The notes under the pieces: model-generated
Told to the model about the DNA's origin: nothing
Databases searched by the model: none
Seen by the model: only the letters and a program-made list of their open reading frames with translations
Position numbers and translations under genes: made by a program
Shown: in pieces, positions 1 to 7,173 of the stretch
Layout: each line of letters opens with the position of its first letter
Numbering within the stretch: position 1 is the stretch's first letter
From: Actinomycetota bacterium
Lineage (GTDB): Bacteria; Actinomycetota; Actinomycetes; Actinomycetales; Dermatophilaceae
Assembly (NCBI GenBank): GCA_020161845.1
Contig: JAIUNK010000003.1
Location: 164,749-228,748, forward strand
Direction: 5' to 3'
Length of the DNA: 64,000 nucleotides

Positions 1-503
1 CCTACGACCGGGCCGACGTCAGCGCCCGGGCGCTGGCCGGGGCCTACGCGCAAACCCTGGGCAGCACGTTCGCCCAGGAGAGCAAGCCCTTCGAGGTCGA
101 GATCCTGTTGGCGCAGGTCGGCCGGGCGCCGCAGCAGGACGAGATCTATCGGGTCGGCTACGACGGATCGGTGCTCGACGAACCCGGGTACGCCGTAGCC
201 GGCGGGGCACACGACGTTCTCGCCACCGCGCTGCGCGACCGGCTGGATCCCACGGCGCCGTTGGCGCAGGTCTACGCCGTCGCGACGCAGGCGCTGCGCC
301 GCGATGACGTACCGCCCGCCCCCCTCGAGGTCGCCCTGCTGGACCGGACCCGCCCGCGCCGGACGTTCCGCCGCCTCGAAGGGGACCTGCTCGCCGCGGG
401 CGATCTCGACGCCGCGCCGGAGCCGGAGGATCGCCGGCCGCGCAGCAGCAACCCGCAGACCCAGCACCCGGACCACCCCCGGCCCGACGATCGGCAGGCG
501 TGA
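1..503 (+). CDS. prcA: Proteasome alpha subunit, C-terminal part (5' end outside window)
   Basis: The reading frame is open from base 3 to the TGA at 501-503, with no start inside the window, so this is the last ~166 codons. The translated stretch around FEVEILLAQVG and DEIYRVGYDGSVLDEPGYAVAGG matches the C-terminal half of actinobacterial 20S proteasome alpha subunits, which form the outer, non-catalytic gating rings of the Pup-proteasome. The last ~40 residues are rich in Pro, Arg and Asp, as expected for the disordered tail of PrcA. pafA starts 3 nt downstream, the arrangement expected of a Pup-proteasome operon. The identification rests on similarity recalled from the family and on this neighbour. 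Confidence 0.9.
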   Translation, partial: YDRADVSARALAGAYAQTLGSTFAQESKPFEVEILLAQVGRAPQQDEIYRVGYDGSVLDEPGYAVAGGAHDVLATALRDRLDPTAPLAQVYAVATQALRRDDVPPAPLEVALLDRTRPRRTFRRLEGDLLAAGDLDAAPEPEDRRPRSSNPQTQHPDHPRPDDRQA

Positions 504-506
504 GCG

Positions 507-1883
507 ATGGACCGGCGGATCATGGGTCTGGAGACCGAATACGGGGTGGCCTGCACCCGCGACGGAGTCAAGGCGCTGACGCCCGATGAGGTGGCGCGCT
601 ACCTGTTCCGCGGCATCGTCGCGGCCAGTCGCAGCAGCAACGTCTTCCTCGCCAACGGCGGCCGGCTGTATCTCGACGTGGGCAACCACCCGGAGTACGC
701 CACGGCCGAGTGCGACACCCTGCCCGACCTGCTCGCCCAGGATCGGGCCGGCACCGAGATCATGGTCGACCTGGTCCGGCAGGCCCAGGAGCGGATGCGC
801 GGCGACGGCGTGGTCGGCGACGTCTATCTGTTCCGCAACAACGTGGACTCGGCCGGCAATTCGTATGGCTGCCACGAGAACTACCTGGTCGCGCGCACCT
901 CCGACCTGCACGTGCTGGCCGACGCCCTGGTTGGTTTCCTGGTCAGCCGGCAGCTGATCTGCGGCGCGGGCCGGATCGTGACGGGCAAGGACGGCGTCGA
1001 ATACTGCCTGTCGCAGCGGGCCGACGTCATGTGGGAGGGGGCCAGCAGCGCCACCACCCGCAGCCGACCGATGATCAACACCCGCGACGAACCGCACGCC
1101 GACGCCGCGCAACACCGCCGGCTGCACGTCATCGTCGGGGACTCGAACATGGCCGAGTCGAGCACGCTGCTCAAGGTCGCGACCGCCGACCTCGTGCTGC
1201 GGGCCCTGGAAGCGGGGGCCGCCCCGCCGCCCGTCGCCCCGGCGAACACCGCCACCGCGATCCGCGCCGTCGCCCGCGACCTCGCCGGCCGAGCCAGTTA
1301 TGTCACTGTTGACGGCCGCACGATCACCGCGCTGGACGCCCAGCGGGCCTACTTCGCGGTGGTCGCGGAGCATCTCGACCGGCACGGCGCCACCCGGCCG
1401 TGGGATGAGCAGGTGCGCGACCTCTGGGACGAGGTGCTCACCGCCCTGGAGGCCGGCGAGCCAGCCCGGGTCGCGCGGCACGTCGACTGGATCGCCAAGC
1501 ACGCCCTGCTCACCCGCCAGGCGCAGCGACACGGCCTGGCCTGGGACGATGCCCGGATGCTGCAGCTGGACATGCTCTACCACGACATCGACCCGGCGCG
1601 CGGGCTCGCGATGCGGCTCGAGGCCGCCGGGGCGTTGCACCGGTGGACGACTCCGGAGGCGGTGGCGCACGCCGTACAGCACCCTCCCGCCACCACCCGC
1701 GCCGCCCTGCGAGGGGCCTTCGTCGCGGCGGCGCAGGAGCGCCGCCGCGAGTACACGGTCGACTGGACCCACCTGCGTCTGGACGGCACCGAGGGCCGTA
1801 CGGCGATCTGCAAGGACCCGTTCGCCTCGACCGACGAGCGGGTCGAGGCCCTGCTGGCGATGATCGCTTCCGGACACGGCTGA
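507..1883 (+). CDS. pafA: Pup--protein ligase PafA
   Basis: PafA attaches the deamidated C-terminal Glu of Pup to substrate lysines, using ATP, to mark proteins for the proteasome. The 458-residue length is normal. Visible hallmarks are the N-terminal GLETEYG motif (ATP/Mg-binding glutamates), RLYLDVGNHPEYATAEC with the catalytic aspartate, NSYGCHENYL, TTRSRPMINTRDEPHA and the C-terminal KDPF followed by DERVEALLAMI. Paralogue Dop was excluded because the sequence follows the PafA pattern throughout and lacks the Dop loop. The ATG at 507 lies 3 nt after the prcA stop, so translation is probably coupled. No pup or dop gene is in the window. Confidence 0.97.
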   Translation: MDRRIMGLETEYGVACTRDGVKALTPDEVARYLFRGIVAASRSSNVFLANGGRLYLDVGNHPEYATAECDTLPDLLAQDRAGTEIMVDLVRQAQERMRGDGVVGDVYLFRNNVDSAGNSYGCHENYLVARTSDLHVLADALVGFLVSRQLICGAGRIVTGKDGVEYCLSQRADVMWEGASSATTRSRPMINTRDEPHADAAQHRRLHVIVGDSNMAESSTLLKVATADLVLRALEAGAAPPPVAPANTATAIRAVARDLAGRASYVTVDGRTITALDAQRAYFAVVAEHLDRHGATRPWDEQVRDLWDEVLTALEAGEPARVARHVDWIAKHALLTRQAQRHGLAWDDARMLQLDMLYHDIDPARGLAMRLEAAGALHRWTTPEAVAHAVQHPPATTRAALRGAFVAAAQERRREYTVDWTHLRLDGTEGRTAICKDPFASTDERVEALLAMIASGHG

Positions 1884-1916
1884 GCGGGCTGTCAGGGAGG
1901 GCCCAGGCGGGCGGGT

Positions 1917-1922
1917 TAGGCT
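1917..1922 (+). promoter_or_regulatory. Candidate -10 box (TAGGCT) for the FKBP lipoprotein gene
   Basis: TAGGCT, the -10 form that recurs before many genes here, lies about 90 nt before the preferred GTG start at 2013, in the gap after pafA. It implies a leader of roughly 85 nt that carries a normal ribosome site (GAGAAGG near 1999-2005). Confidence 0.4.
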
Positions 1923-2012
1923 GTGCCGTCCCGCCGTTCGCGTCGTGGGCGGTCCCGGCGGTCGGCGTCGGTGAACGGGCCCCGCGGCGCGGTGAGTCGA
2001 GAAGGTCATCCC

Positions 2013-3035
2013 GTGCCTACCCTCCAGCGTTCCCTGCGCTCGCGCCTGCTCGTCGGCGCCGTCCTGCCCGCCGCCCTGCTCACCGGCACCCTCGCCGGCT
2101 GCGCCGACGCCCCGGCCAACTCATCCGGTGGCACCGCCACGACACAGGCCGCGTCCGCCTCCGGCGACTTCGCGAAGATCACCGTGACGCCGGGCAAGGA
2201 CGCCGCCACGGCGCCGACGATCTCGCTGCCCACGAAGCCGTTCCGGGTGCAGGAGACCCAACACCGGATCCTCAAGGAGGGCACCGGCGCCGTCATCGCG
2301 GAGCCGTCGGCGGTCACCGCCAACTGGGCCCGCTATTCGGGGGTGGACGGTGCGGCGATGGGGTCCTCGTACGGGGCGAAGCCCGCCAGCTTGCACATCG
2401 AGCCGAACAGCGACGCCGTGCCCGGCTTCATCGACGCGCTCAAGGGTCAGAAGGTCGGCACCCAGGCCCTGGTCGCGGTCCCGGCCAGCAAGATCCTGAC
2501 CGAGTCCCAGCTCGCCAAGGGCATGACCCTCGATGACACGGTGCTCTTCGTGCTCGACGTCGTCTCCGCCCGGCCGGTGCTGACCAAGGCCACCGGGACC
2601 GCCGTACCGCCCAAGGCCGGCCTGCCGACCGTCGACGTGCCGGACGATCCCACCAAGCCCGCCACGTTCACCGTGCCCAGCCCGACGCCGATCAAGGAGA
2701 CGCTGGTCCAGCCGCTGATCGTCGGCACCGGTCCGAAGGTCGAGAAGGGCCAGACGATCCGGGTGCGCTACACCGGCGCGACCTGGCGCACGCCGGACAA
2801 GCCGTTCGACTACTCCGGCAAGACCCCCAAGACGACCGCGGAGTTCCCGATCGGCGTCGGTCAGCTCATCAAGGCCTGGGACAACACCATCCCGGGTCAG
2901 ACGGTCGGCTCGCGGTTGCTGGTGATCGTCCAGCCGGCCGACGGCTACGGCGCCGACGGCAACCCGCAGGCCGACATCAAGGGCGACGACGTGCTGATCT
3001 TCGTCATGGACATCCTCGACGCCTGGTCCGATTGA
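2013..3035 (+). CDS. FKBP-type peptidyl-prolyl isomerase lipoprotein, two FKBP domains
   Basis: A 340-residue exported prolyl cis-trans isomerase. From the GTG at 2013 the protein starts with Arg residues, a hydrophobic segment and the lipobox LAGC (Cys near residue 30), so it should be a membrane-anchored lipoprotein. Two FKBP-like units follow: a divergent one around residues 80-190 and a better conserved one at about 235-340 (VRYTGATW, GVGQLIKAWDNTIPGQTVGSRLLVIV, DVLIFVMDILD). An in-frame GTG at 1923 exists, but it would bury the signal peptide, and the later start has a GAGAAGG ribosome site. The gene sits between pafA and a second, cytosolic FKBP gene. It probably folds secreted proteins; the substrate is unknown. 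Confidence 0.88.
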   Translation: MPTLQRSLRSRLLVGAVLPAALLTGTLAGCADAPANSSGGTATTQAASASGDFAKITVTPGKDAATAPTISLPTKPFRVQETQHRILKEGTGAVIAEPSAVTANWARYSGVDGAAMGSSYGAKPASLHIEPNSDAVPGFIDALKGQKVGTQALVAVPASKILTESQLAKGMTLDDTVLFVLDVVSARPVLTKATGTAVPPKAGLPTVDVPDDPTKPATFTVPSPTPIKETLVQPLIVGTGPKVEKGQTIRVRYTGATWRTPDKPFDYSGKTPKTTAEFPIGVGQLIKAWDNTIPGQTVGSRLLVIVQPADGYGADGNPQADIKGDDVLIFVMDILDAWSD

Positions 3036-3119
3036 GCCGCCCGCCCACCGGGTAGGGCCAGCACGTCAGCCCACGTCACCAGGTCACCCCACGACACCTC
3101 GAGACCCTAGGAGCAGCCC

Positions 3120-3533
3120 GTGCCCTCCGATGCCTTTGGCCGCAGCGCGCCCGATGCCTTCGGCCGCAGCAAGCCCGAGATCGACTTCCCCGGCGAGACC
3201 CCGCCCGCCGACCTCGTCATCGAGGACCTCGTCGAGGGCGACGGCGAGCAGGCCCAGGCCGGGCACACCGTCGACACGCACTACGTCGGGGTGGCCTGGT
3301 CGACCGGTGAGGAATTCGACGCCTCCTGGAATCGCGGCGAGTCGCTGCAGTTCCCACTCGGCGCCGGCCGCGTCATCCGGGGCTGGGACGAGGGGATCGC
3401 GGGCATGAAGGTGGGCGGCCGACGCAAGCTGGTGATTCCGCCGGCCATGGCGTACGGCGACCGTGGCGCCGGTGGGGTCATCGCGCCGGGGGAGACCCTG
3501 ATCTTCGTGGTCGACCTGCTCGGCGTGCGCTGA
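3120..3533 (+). CDS. FKBP-type peptidyl-prolyl cis-trans isomerase (single domain, cytosolic)
   Basis: A 137-residue protein, mostly one FKBP domain from about residue 30: VDTHYVGVAW, GEEFDASW, LGAGRVIRGWDEGIAGMKVGGRRKLVIPP, AYGDRGAGGVIAPGETLIFVVDLL. These are the classical FKBP active-site residues. No signal peptide is present. The N-terminus contains a small duplication, DAFGRSAPDAFGRS. The GTG start at 3120 follows AGGAG (3109-3113) by 6 nt. It lies 84 nt after the lipoprotein FKBP gene and probably in the same transcript. Comparable FKBP genes next to pafA/pafBC are common in actinobacteria. Confidence 0.93.
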   Translation: MPSDAFGRSAPDAFGRSKPEIDFPGETPPADLVIEDLVEGDGEQAQAGHTVDTHYVGVAWSTGEEFDASWNRGESLQFPLGAGRVIRGWDEGIAGMKVGGRRKLVIPPAMAYGDRGAGGVIAPGETLIFVVDLLGVR

Positions 3534-3621
3534 CCGCGCCACCGCCGCCCGACACCGCCGCCCGACACCGCCACTCGGCGCGGGTCGCCACGCGCTCCTG
3601 CCGATCGTACGGGTGATCGGG

Positions 3622-3634
3622 TAACGTCGCTCCT
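3622..3634 (+). promoter_or_regulatory. Leaderless promoter of pafB
   Basis: A TAACGT -10 hexamer at 3622-3627 is followed by exactly 7 nt and the ATG of pafB. No Shine-Dalgarno sequence fits, so transcription and translation probably start at the same base. Confidence 0.5.
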
Positions 3635-4642
3635 ATGAAGGCCCCACCGATGGTCGCCGCCAAGACCGAGCGGCTGCTCAACCTGGTGATCTGCCTGCTC
3701 TACACCCGGCGCCCGCTGACCCGGGCGCAGATCCGCACATCGGTGGCGGCCTACGCCGCGACCACCTCCGACGAGGCCTTCGAGCGGATGTTCGAGCGGG
3801 ACAAGGAGGAGCTGCGCGAGCTGGGCATCCCGCTGGTCACCGAGCAGATCGACACCCTCTTCGAGGACGAGCCCGGCTATCGGATCGACCGCCGCGAGTA
3901 CGCCGTGCCCGAGCTGCGCCTGGCCCCCGACGAGCTGGCCGTTCTCGCGCTGGCGAGCCGCACCTGGGCGCAGGCCAGCCTCGGCGGCCCGGCGGCGCAG
4001 GCGCTGCGCAAGCTCGCCGCCGACGGGGTGGAGCGCGATGAGTCCTCGATCATCGGCATCGAGGCCCGGGTCCGCACCATCGAGCCGGCGTTCGATGCGG
4101 TCCGCGCCGCCGTCGTCGAGACCTGCCCGATCGCGTTCACCTATCGCACCAACCGCTCCGGGGAGGTCCGCGAGCGGCACGTGCAGCCCTGGGGCCTGGC
4201 GAGCTGGCACGGCCGGTGGTACCTGACGGGCTACGACACCGACCGGGCCGACACCCGAGTCTTCCGGGTGGGCCGGATCGAGGGGGAGGTCCGCCGGGAC
4301 GGGGTGCCCGGCTCGTACGCCGTACCGGCCGACCACCAGCCCCGGGCCCTGATCCGGCTGCAGGCCCGCGACGGCGAGCCAGTCGAGGCGACCGCCCTGG
4401 TCCGGCCGGGCGCCGGTCATGCGTTGCGGCGGCGCGCCACCTCGGTGGCCCCCGGTGCCGGTCGGGTGGCGGACGCGGCCTGGGACGTCGTCACGCTGCC
4501 TACCGCCGATGTCGAGGCGTTGGCGGACGAGTTGGCCGGGTACGGCCCGGACCTGGTCGCGACGGCGCCGCCGGAACTGGTGGCGGCCGTGGTGCGGCGG
4601 CTGCGGGGCGCGCTCGCGGCCCACGAGGGCGGTACGCCGTGA
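3635..4642 (+). CDS. pafB: WYL-domain transcriptional regulator PafB
   Basis: A 335-residue HTH plus WYL protein. It begins with an HTH region (KTERLLNLVICLLYTRRPLTRAQI), continues with the FERMFERDKEELRELGIPL segment typical of PafB/PafC, and has a WYL-type domain with GRWYLTGYDTDRADTRVFRVGRI near residues 195-220. In mycobacteria PafB and PafC form a heterodimer that activates DNA-damage genes independently of LexA. The stop overlaps the start of pafC by 4 nt (GTGA), so the two subunits should be made together. Order with pafA, tatA, tatC and helY is conserved. Confidence 0.95.
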   Translation: MKAPPMVAAKTERLLNLVICLLYTRRPLTRAQIRTSVAAYAATTSDEAFERMFERDKEELRELGIPLVTEQIDTLFEDEPGYRIDRREYAVPELRLAPDELAVLALASRTWAQASLGGPAAQALRKLAADGVERDESSIIGIEARVRTIEPAFDAVRAAVVETCPIAFTYRTNRSGEVRERHVQPWGLASWHGRWYLTGYDTDRADTRVFRVGRIEGEVRRDGVPGSYAVPADHQPRALIRLQARDGEPVEATALVRPGAGHALRRRATSVAPGAGRVADAAWDVVTLPTADVEALADELAGYGPDLVATAPPELVAAVVRRLRGALAAHEGGTP

Positions 4643-5748
4643 GCCCGCGCCCGGCCAAGCCACCCGGCGACAAGAGCCGACCCGACAAGGCCCTGGGGGA
4701 CCGGGCGCGCAAGCGACCCGCGCCGGAGAGCGCGACCGACCGGCTGGCCCGATTGCTCACGATGGTGCCCTGGCTGCTCAACCGGCAGGGCATCGACATC
4801 GAGCAGGCGGCCGCCGAGCTGCAGGTCAGCCGCGAGCAGCTGGAGGCCGATCTGGCGCTGCTGTTCCTGTGCGGCACGCCGGGGGGCATGCCCGACGACC
4901 TCATCGAGGCGGACTGGGAGGACGGCCGGGTCTATCTGGGTAATGCCGAGGCGATCTCGCGGCCGCTGCGGCTCGGGCGCGACGAGGCGTTGGCGCTGAT
5001 CGTGGCGCTGCGCACGCTCGGCGACATACCCGGCCTGACCGAACGGGACGCCCTCGACCGGACCCTGGCCAAGCTGGAGGACGCCATCTCCTCGGCGGCG
5101 GCCCCGGCCGTCGCGGCCGCCAGCGACCGCATCCAGGTCGACATGGCCGAGGGGGCGCAGGGCGAGATCCTGGCCGCGCTGCGCGATGCGCTGCACCGGC
5201 GCCGCCGGGTGCACCTGCGCTATCTGGTCCCGGCGCGCGACGAGTCGACCGAGCGCGACGTGGATCTGATGCGGCTGACCAGCGCGGAGGGCCGCTGGTA
5301 TGTCGAGGGGTGGTGCCATCGCAGCGCGGCCGTCCGGCTGTTCCGGCTGGACCGCATCGAGGCGGTCACCGTGCTCGACGTACCGGGCGAACCACCGCAG
5401 CAGGCCCGGCCGCGCGACCTCGACGCCGGCATCTTTCAGCACTCGCCGGACGACCTGCTGGTCACGCTCGCGCTCGCGCCGTCGGCGGCGTGGGTGGCGG
5501 ACTACTACCCGCACGTCTCGCACGAGCCGGACCGTCGCGGTCCCGACGCGCCGGGCGCCGGTGCCGGTGCCGGCGCCGGTGGCACGATCCTGCGGTTGCA
5601 CACGGCCGACGTGGCCTGGTTGCGGCGCCTGGTGTGGCGGCTCGGCGGGCAGGCCGTCGTGCTGGAGCCCGCCGCGCTGGCGGCCGAGGTGGCCCAAGGG
5701 GCCGCCGCGGCGCTGACAGCCTATGGTCATGCTGAGCCCGTACACTGA
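4639..5748 (+). CDS. pafC: WYL-domain transcriptional regulator PafC
   Basis: The partner of PafB in the PafBC DNA-damage activator. The GTG start at 4639 overlaps the pafB stop (GTGA) and gives 369 residues. A longer in-frame opening inside pafB exists but has no family resemblance. After a basic Pro-rich leader comes an HTH (TDRLARLLTMVPWLLNRQGIDIEQAAAEL). The WYL domain contains RRRRVHLRYLVPARDE and EGRWYVEGWCHRSAAVRLFRLDRI. A Gly/Ala-rich stretch (GAGAGAGAGG) near residue 312 is a low-complexity insertion. Confidence 0.94.
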   Translation: MSPRPAKPPGDKSRPDKALGDRARKRPAPESATDRLARLLTMVPWLLNRQGIDIEQAAAELQVSREQLEADLALLFLCGTPGGMPDDLIEADWEDGRVYLGNAEAISRPLRLGRDEALALIVALRTLGDIPGLTERDALDRTLAKLEDAISSAAAPAVAAASDRIQVDMAEGAQGEILAALRDALHRRRRVHLRYLVPARDESTERDVDLMRLTSAEGRWYVEGWCHRSAAVRLFRLDRIEAVTVLDVPGEPPQQARPRDLDAGIFQHSPDDLLVTLALAPSAAWVADYYPHVSHEPDRRGPDAPGAGAGAGAGGTILRLHTADVAWLRRLVWRLGGQAVVLEPAALAAEVAQGAAAALTAYGHAEPVH

Positions 5749-5853
5749 CGCCCGCCAGCACAGTCCGCGCTTCAGTGGGCCGGGCCGGCACCGGCGCAGA
5801 CCCTGACGCGGGTCGCACCCGGACCCGCAACGACCAGCAGCGGAAGGTACGCC

Positions 5854-6303
5854 ATGCCCCAGTGGCTCGGAGGCCCTGAACTCATCGTCATCCTCCTCAT
5901 CGTCGTGGTCCTGTTCGGCTGGAAGAAGTTGCCGGATGCCGCCCGGAGCCTGGGCCGCTCGATGCGGATCTTCAAGGCCGAGGTCGAGGAGATGAAGCGG
6001 GACGACGCGCCGAGCGCCGCCAGCAAGGACACCGTCAAGGGCGCGACGGTCAGCCCGCCGCCCGCAGCCTCGCCCCAGCCGGGCGCCGCCCCGTCGCAGC
6101 CGACCCAGCCGGCGGGCGAACCGCTGCGCACCCAGCAGGACGAGACCCCCGCCGAGCGCGAGGCGCGGCTGCGCCGCGAGGCCGAGGCCCGCATCGACGC
6201 CGAGGACGCCGAGCGGGCCCGCATCGAGCAGCAGCTCCGCGCCGAGCGCGCCGCGAAGGCGGCCCGCGAGGCCGGGGCTCCGCGCGACGACACCGCGCTC
6301 TGA
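5854..6303 (+). CDS. tatA: Sec-independent protein translocase protein TatA
   Basis: The pore-forming subunit of the twin-arginine translocase. The 149 residues comprise one N-terminal membrane helix (about 8-24, [14 protein letters not shown]), the conserved [23 protein letters not shown] hinge and amphipathic helix, and a long Pro/Gln- then Glu/Arg-rich cytosolic tail from residue 50. The tail is longer than in most TatA proteins, and the second half is predicted to be a charged helix. tatC follows 3 nt downstream. A TatB function cannot be excluded from sequence alone, but the position directly before tatC is that of tatA. Confidence 0.93.
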   Translation: MPQWLGGPELIVILLIVVVLFGWKKLPDAARSLGRSMRIFKAEVEEMKRDDAPSAASKDTVKGATVSPPPAASPQPGAAPSQPTQPAGEPLRTQQDETPAEREARLRREAEARIDAEDAERARIEQQLRAERAAKAAREAGAPRDDTAL

Positions 6304-6306
6304 CGC

Positions 6307-7122
6307 GTGACCGCCGTGGCCCGACCCCGCCTGCCCCGGCGCCGCACGAAGCGCGACCCCGAGGGTCGGATGGCCCTCGTCGAGCACCTCCGGGAGCTGC
6401 GCAACCGGTTCCTGATCGCCGCGATCGCCATCATCGTCGCGGCCATCCCCGGCTGGAATCTCTACGAGCCGGTGATCAATGCCCTGGTGGAACCCATCCA
6501 GGCCCGCGGCGGCCAGGTCAACTTCCAGGGGCTCACCGATCCGTTCGCGCTGCAGCTGCAGATCGGCGTCATCATCGGCATGTTCATCTCCAGCCCGATC
6601 TGGCTCTACCAGATCTGGGCGTTCGTCGTGCCCGGGCTGACGAAGAAGGAGAAGCGGACGGCGGCCGCCTTCATTCTCACCGCCGTCCCGCTCCTGTTGG
6701 CCGGGGCCTATCTCGCCTATCTCACGCTGCCCAAGGCCGTGGAGATCCTGCTCAGCTTCACCCCCGCCCGAGGCAGCAACATCATCGCCGCCGACCTCTA
6801 CCTCAACTTCACCAGCAAGTTCCTGCTCGCCTTCGGGCTGGCCTTCCTGCTGCCGATCTTCCTCGTCGCGTTCAACCTCATCGGGATCCTGCCGGCCGCC
6901 GCCATGCGCAGGGCGTGGCGGTTCGCGGTCATCGGGATCTTCATCTTCGCGGCGGTGATGACGCCGACGCCGGACCCGGTGACCATGTTCACGTTGGCGC
7001 TGCCGATGTGCGCCCTGTATTTCCTGGCCTACGGCATCGCCGCCCTGAACGACAGGCGCCGCCGCCGCAGCCGCCCGGACTGGGCAGACACGGTCGCCGA
7101 CGACGAAGCCAGCCCGCTCTGA
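6307..7122 (+). CDS. tatC: Sec-independent protein translocase protein TatC
   Basis: The receptor subunit of the Tat translocase that binds twin-arginine signal peptides. The 271 residues show the family signature MALVEHLRELRNRFLIA at the start of the first helix and six hydrophobic segments, including the loop with TDPFALQLQIGVIIGMFISSPIWLYQIWAFVVPGL. The conserved first-loop glutamate is in AFVVPGLTKKEKR. The GTG at 6307 lies 3 nt after tatA; an in-frame ATG at residue 22 would remove the basic N-terminus. The C-terminal tail is Arg-rich. Confidence 0.96.
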   Translation: MTAVARPRLPRRRTKRDPEGRMALVEHLRELRNRFLIAAIAIIVAAIPGWNLYEPVINALVEPIQARGGQVNFQGLTDPFALQLQIGVIIGMFISSPIWLYQIWAFVVPGLTKKEKRTAAAFILTAVPLLLAGAYLAYLTLPKAVEILLSFTPARGSNIIAADLYLNFTSKFLLAFGLAFLLPIFLVAFNLIGILPAAAMRRAWRFAVIGIFIFAAVMTPTPDPVTMFTLALPMCALYFLAYGIAALNDRRRRRSRPDWADTVADDEASPL

Positions 7123-7160
7123 TCCCGCCCGGTGGGGGAGCTGCGCCGGCACCCGTGACG

Positions 7161-7173
7161 TAGCCTGGGGTCC
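7161..7173 (+). promoter_or_regulatory. Leaderless promoter of helY
   Basis: TAGCCT (7161-7166) lies 7 nt before the ATG of the helicase gene, with no ribosome site between. Confidence 0.5.
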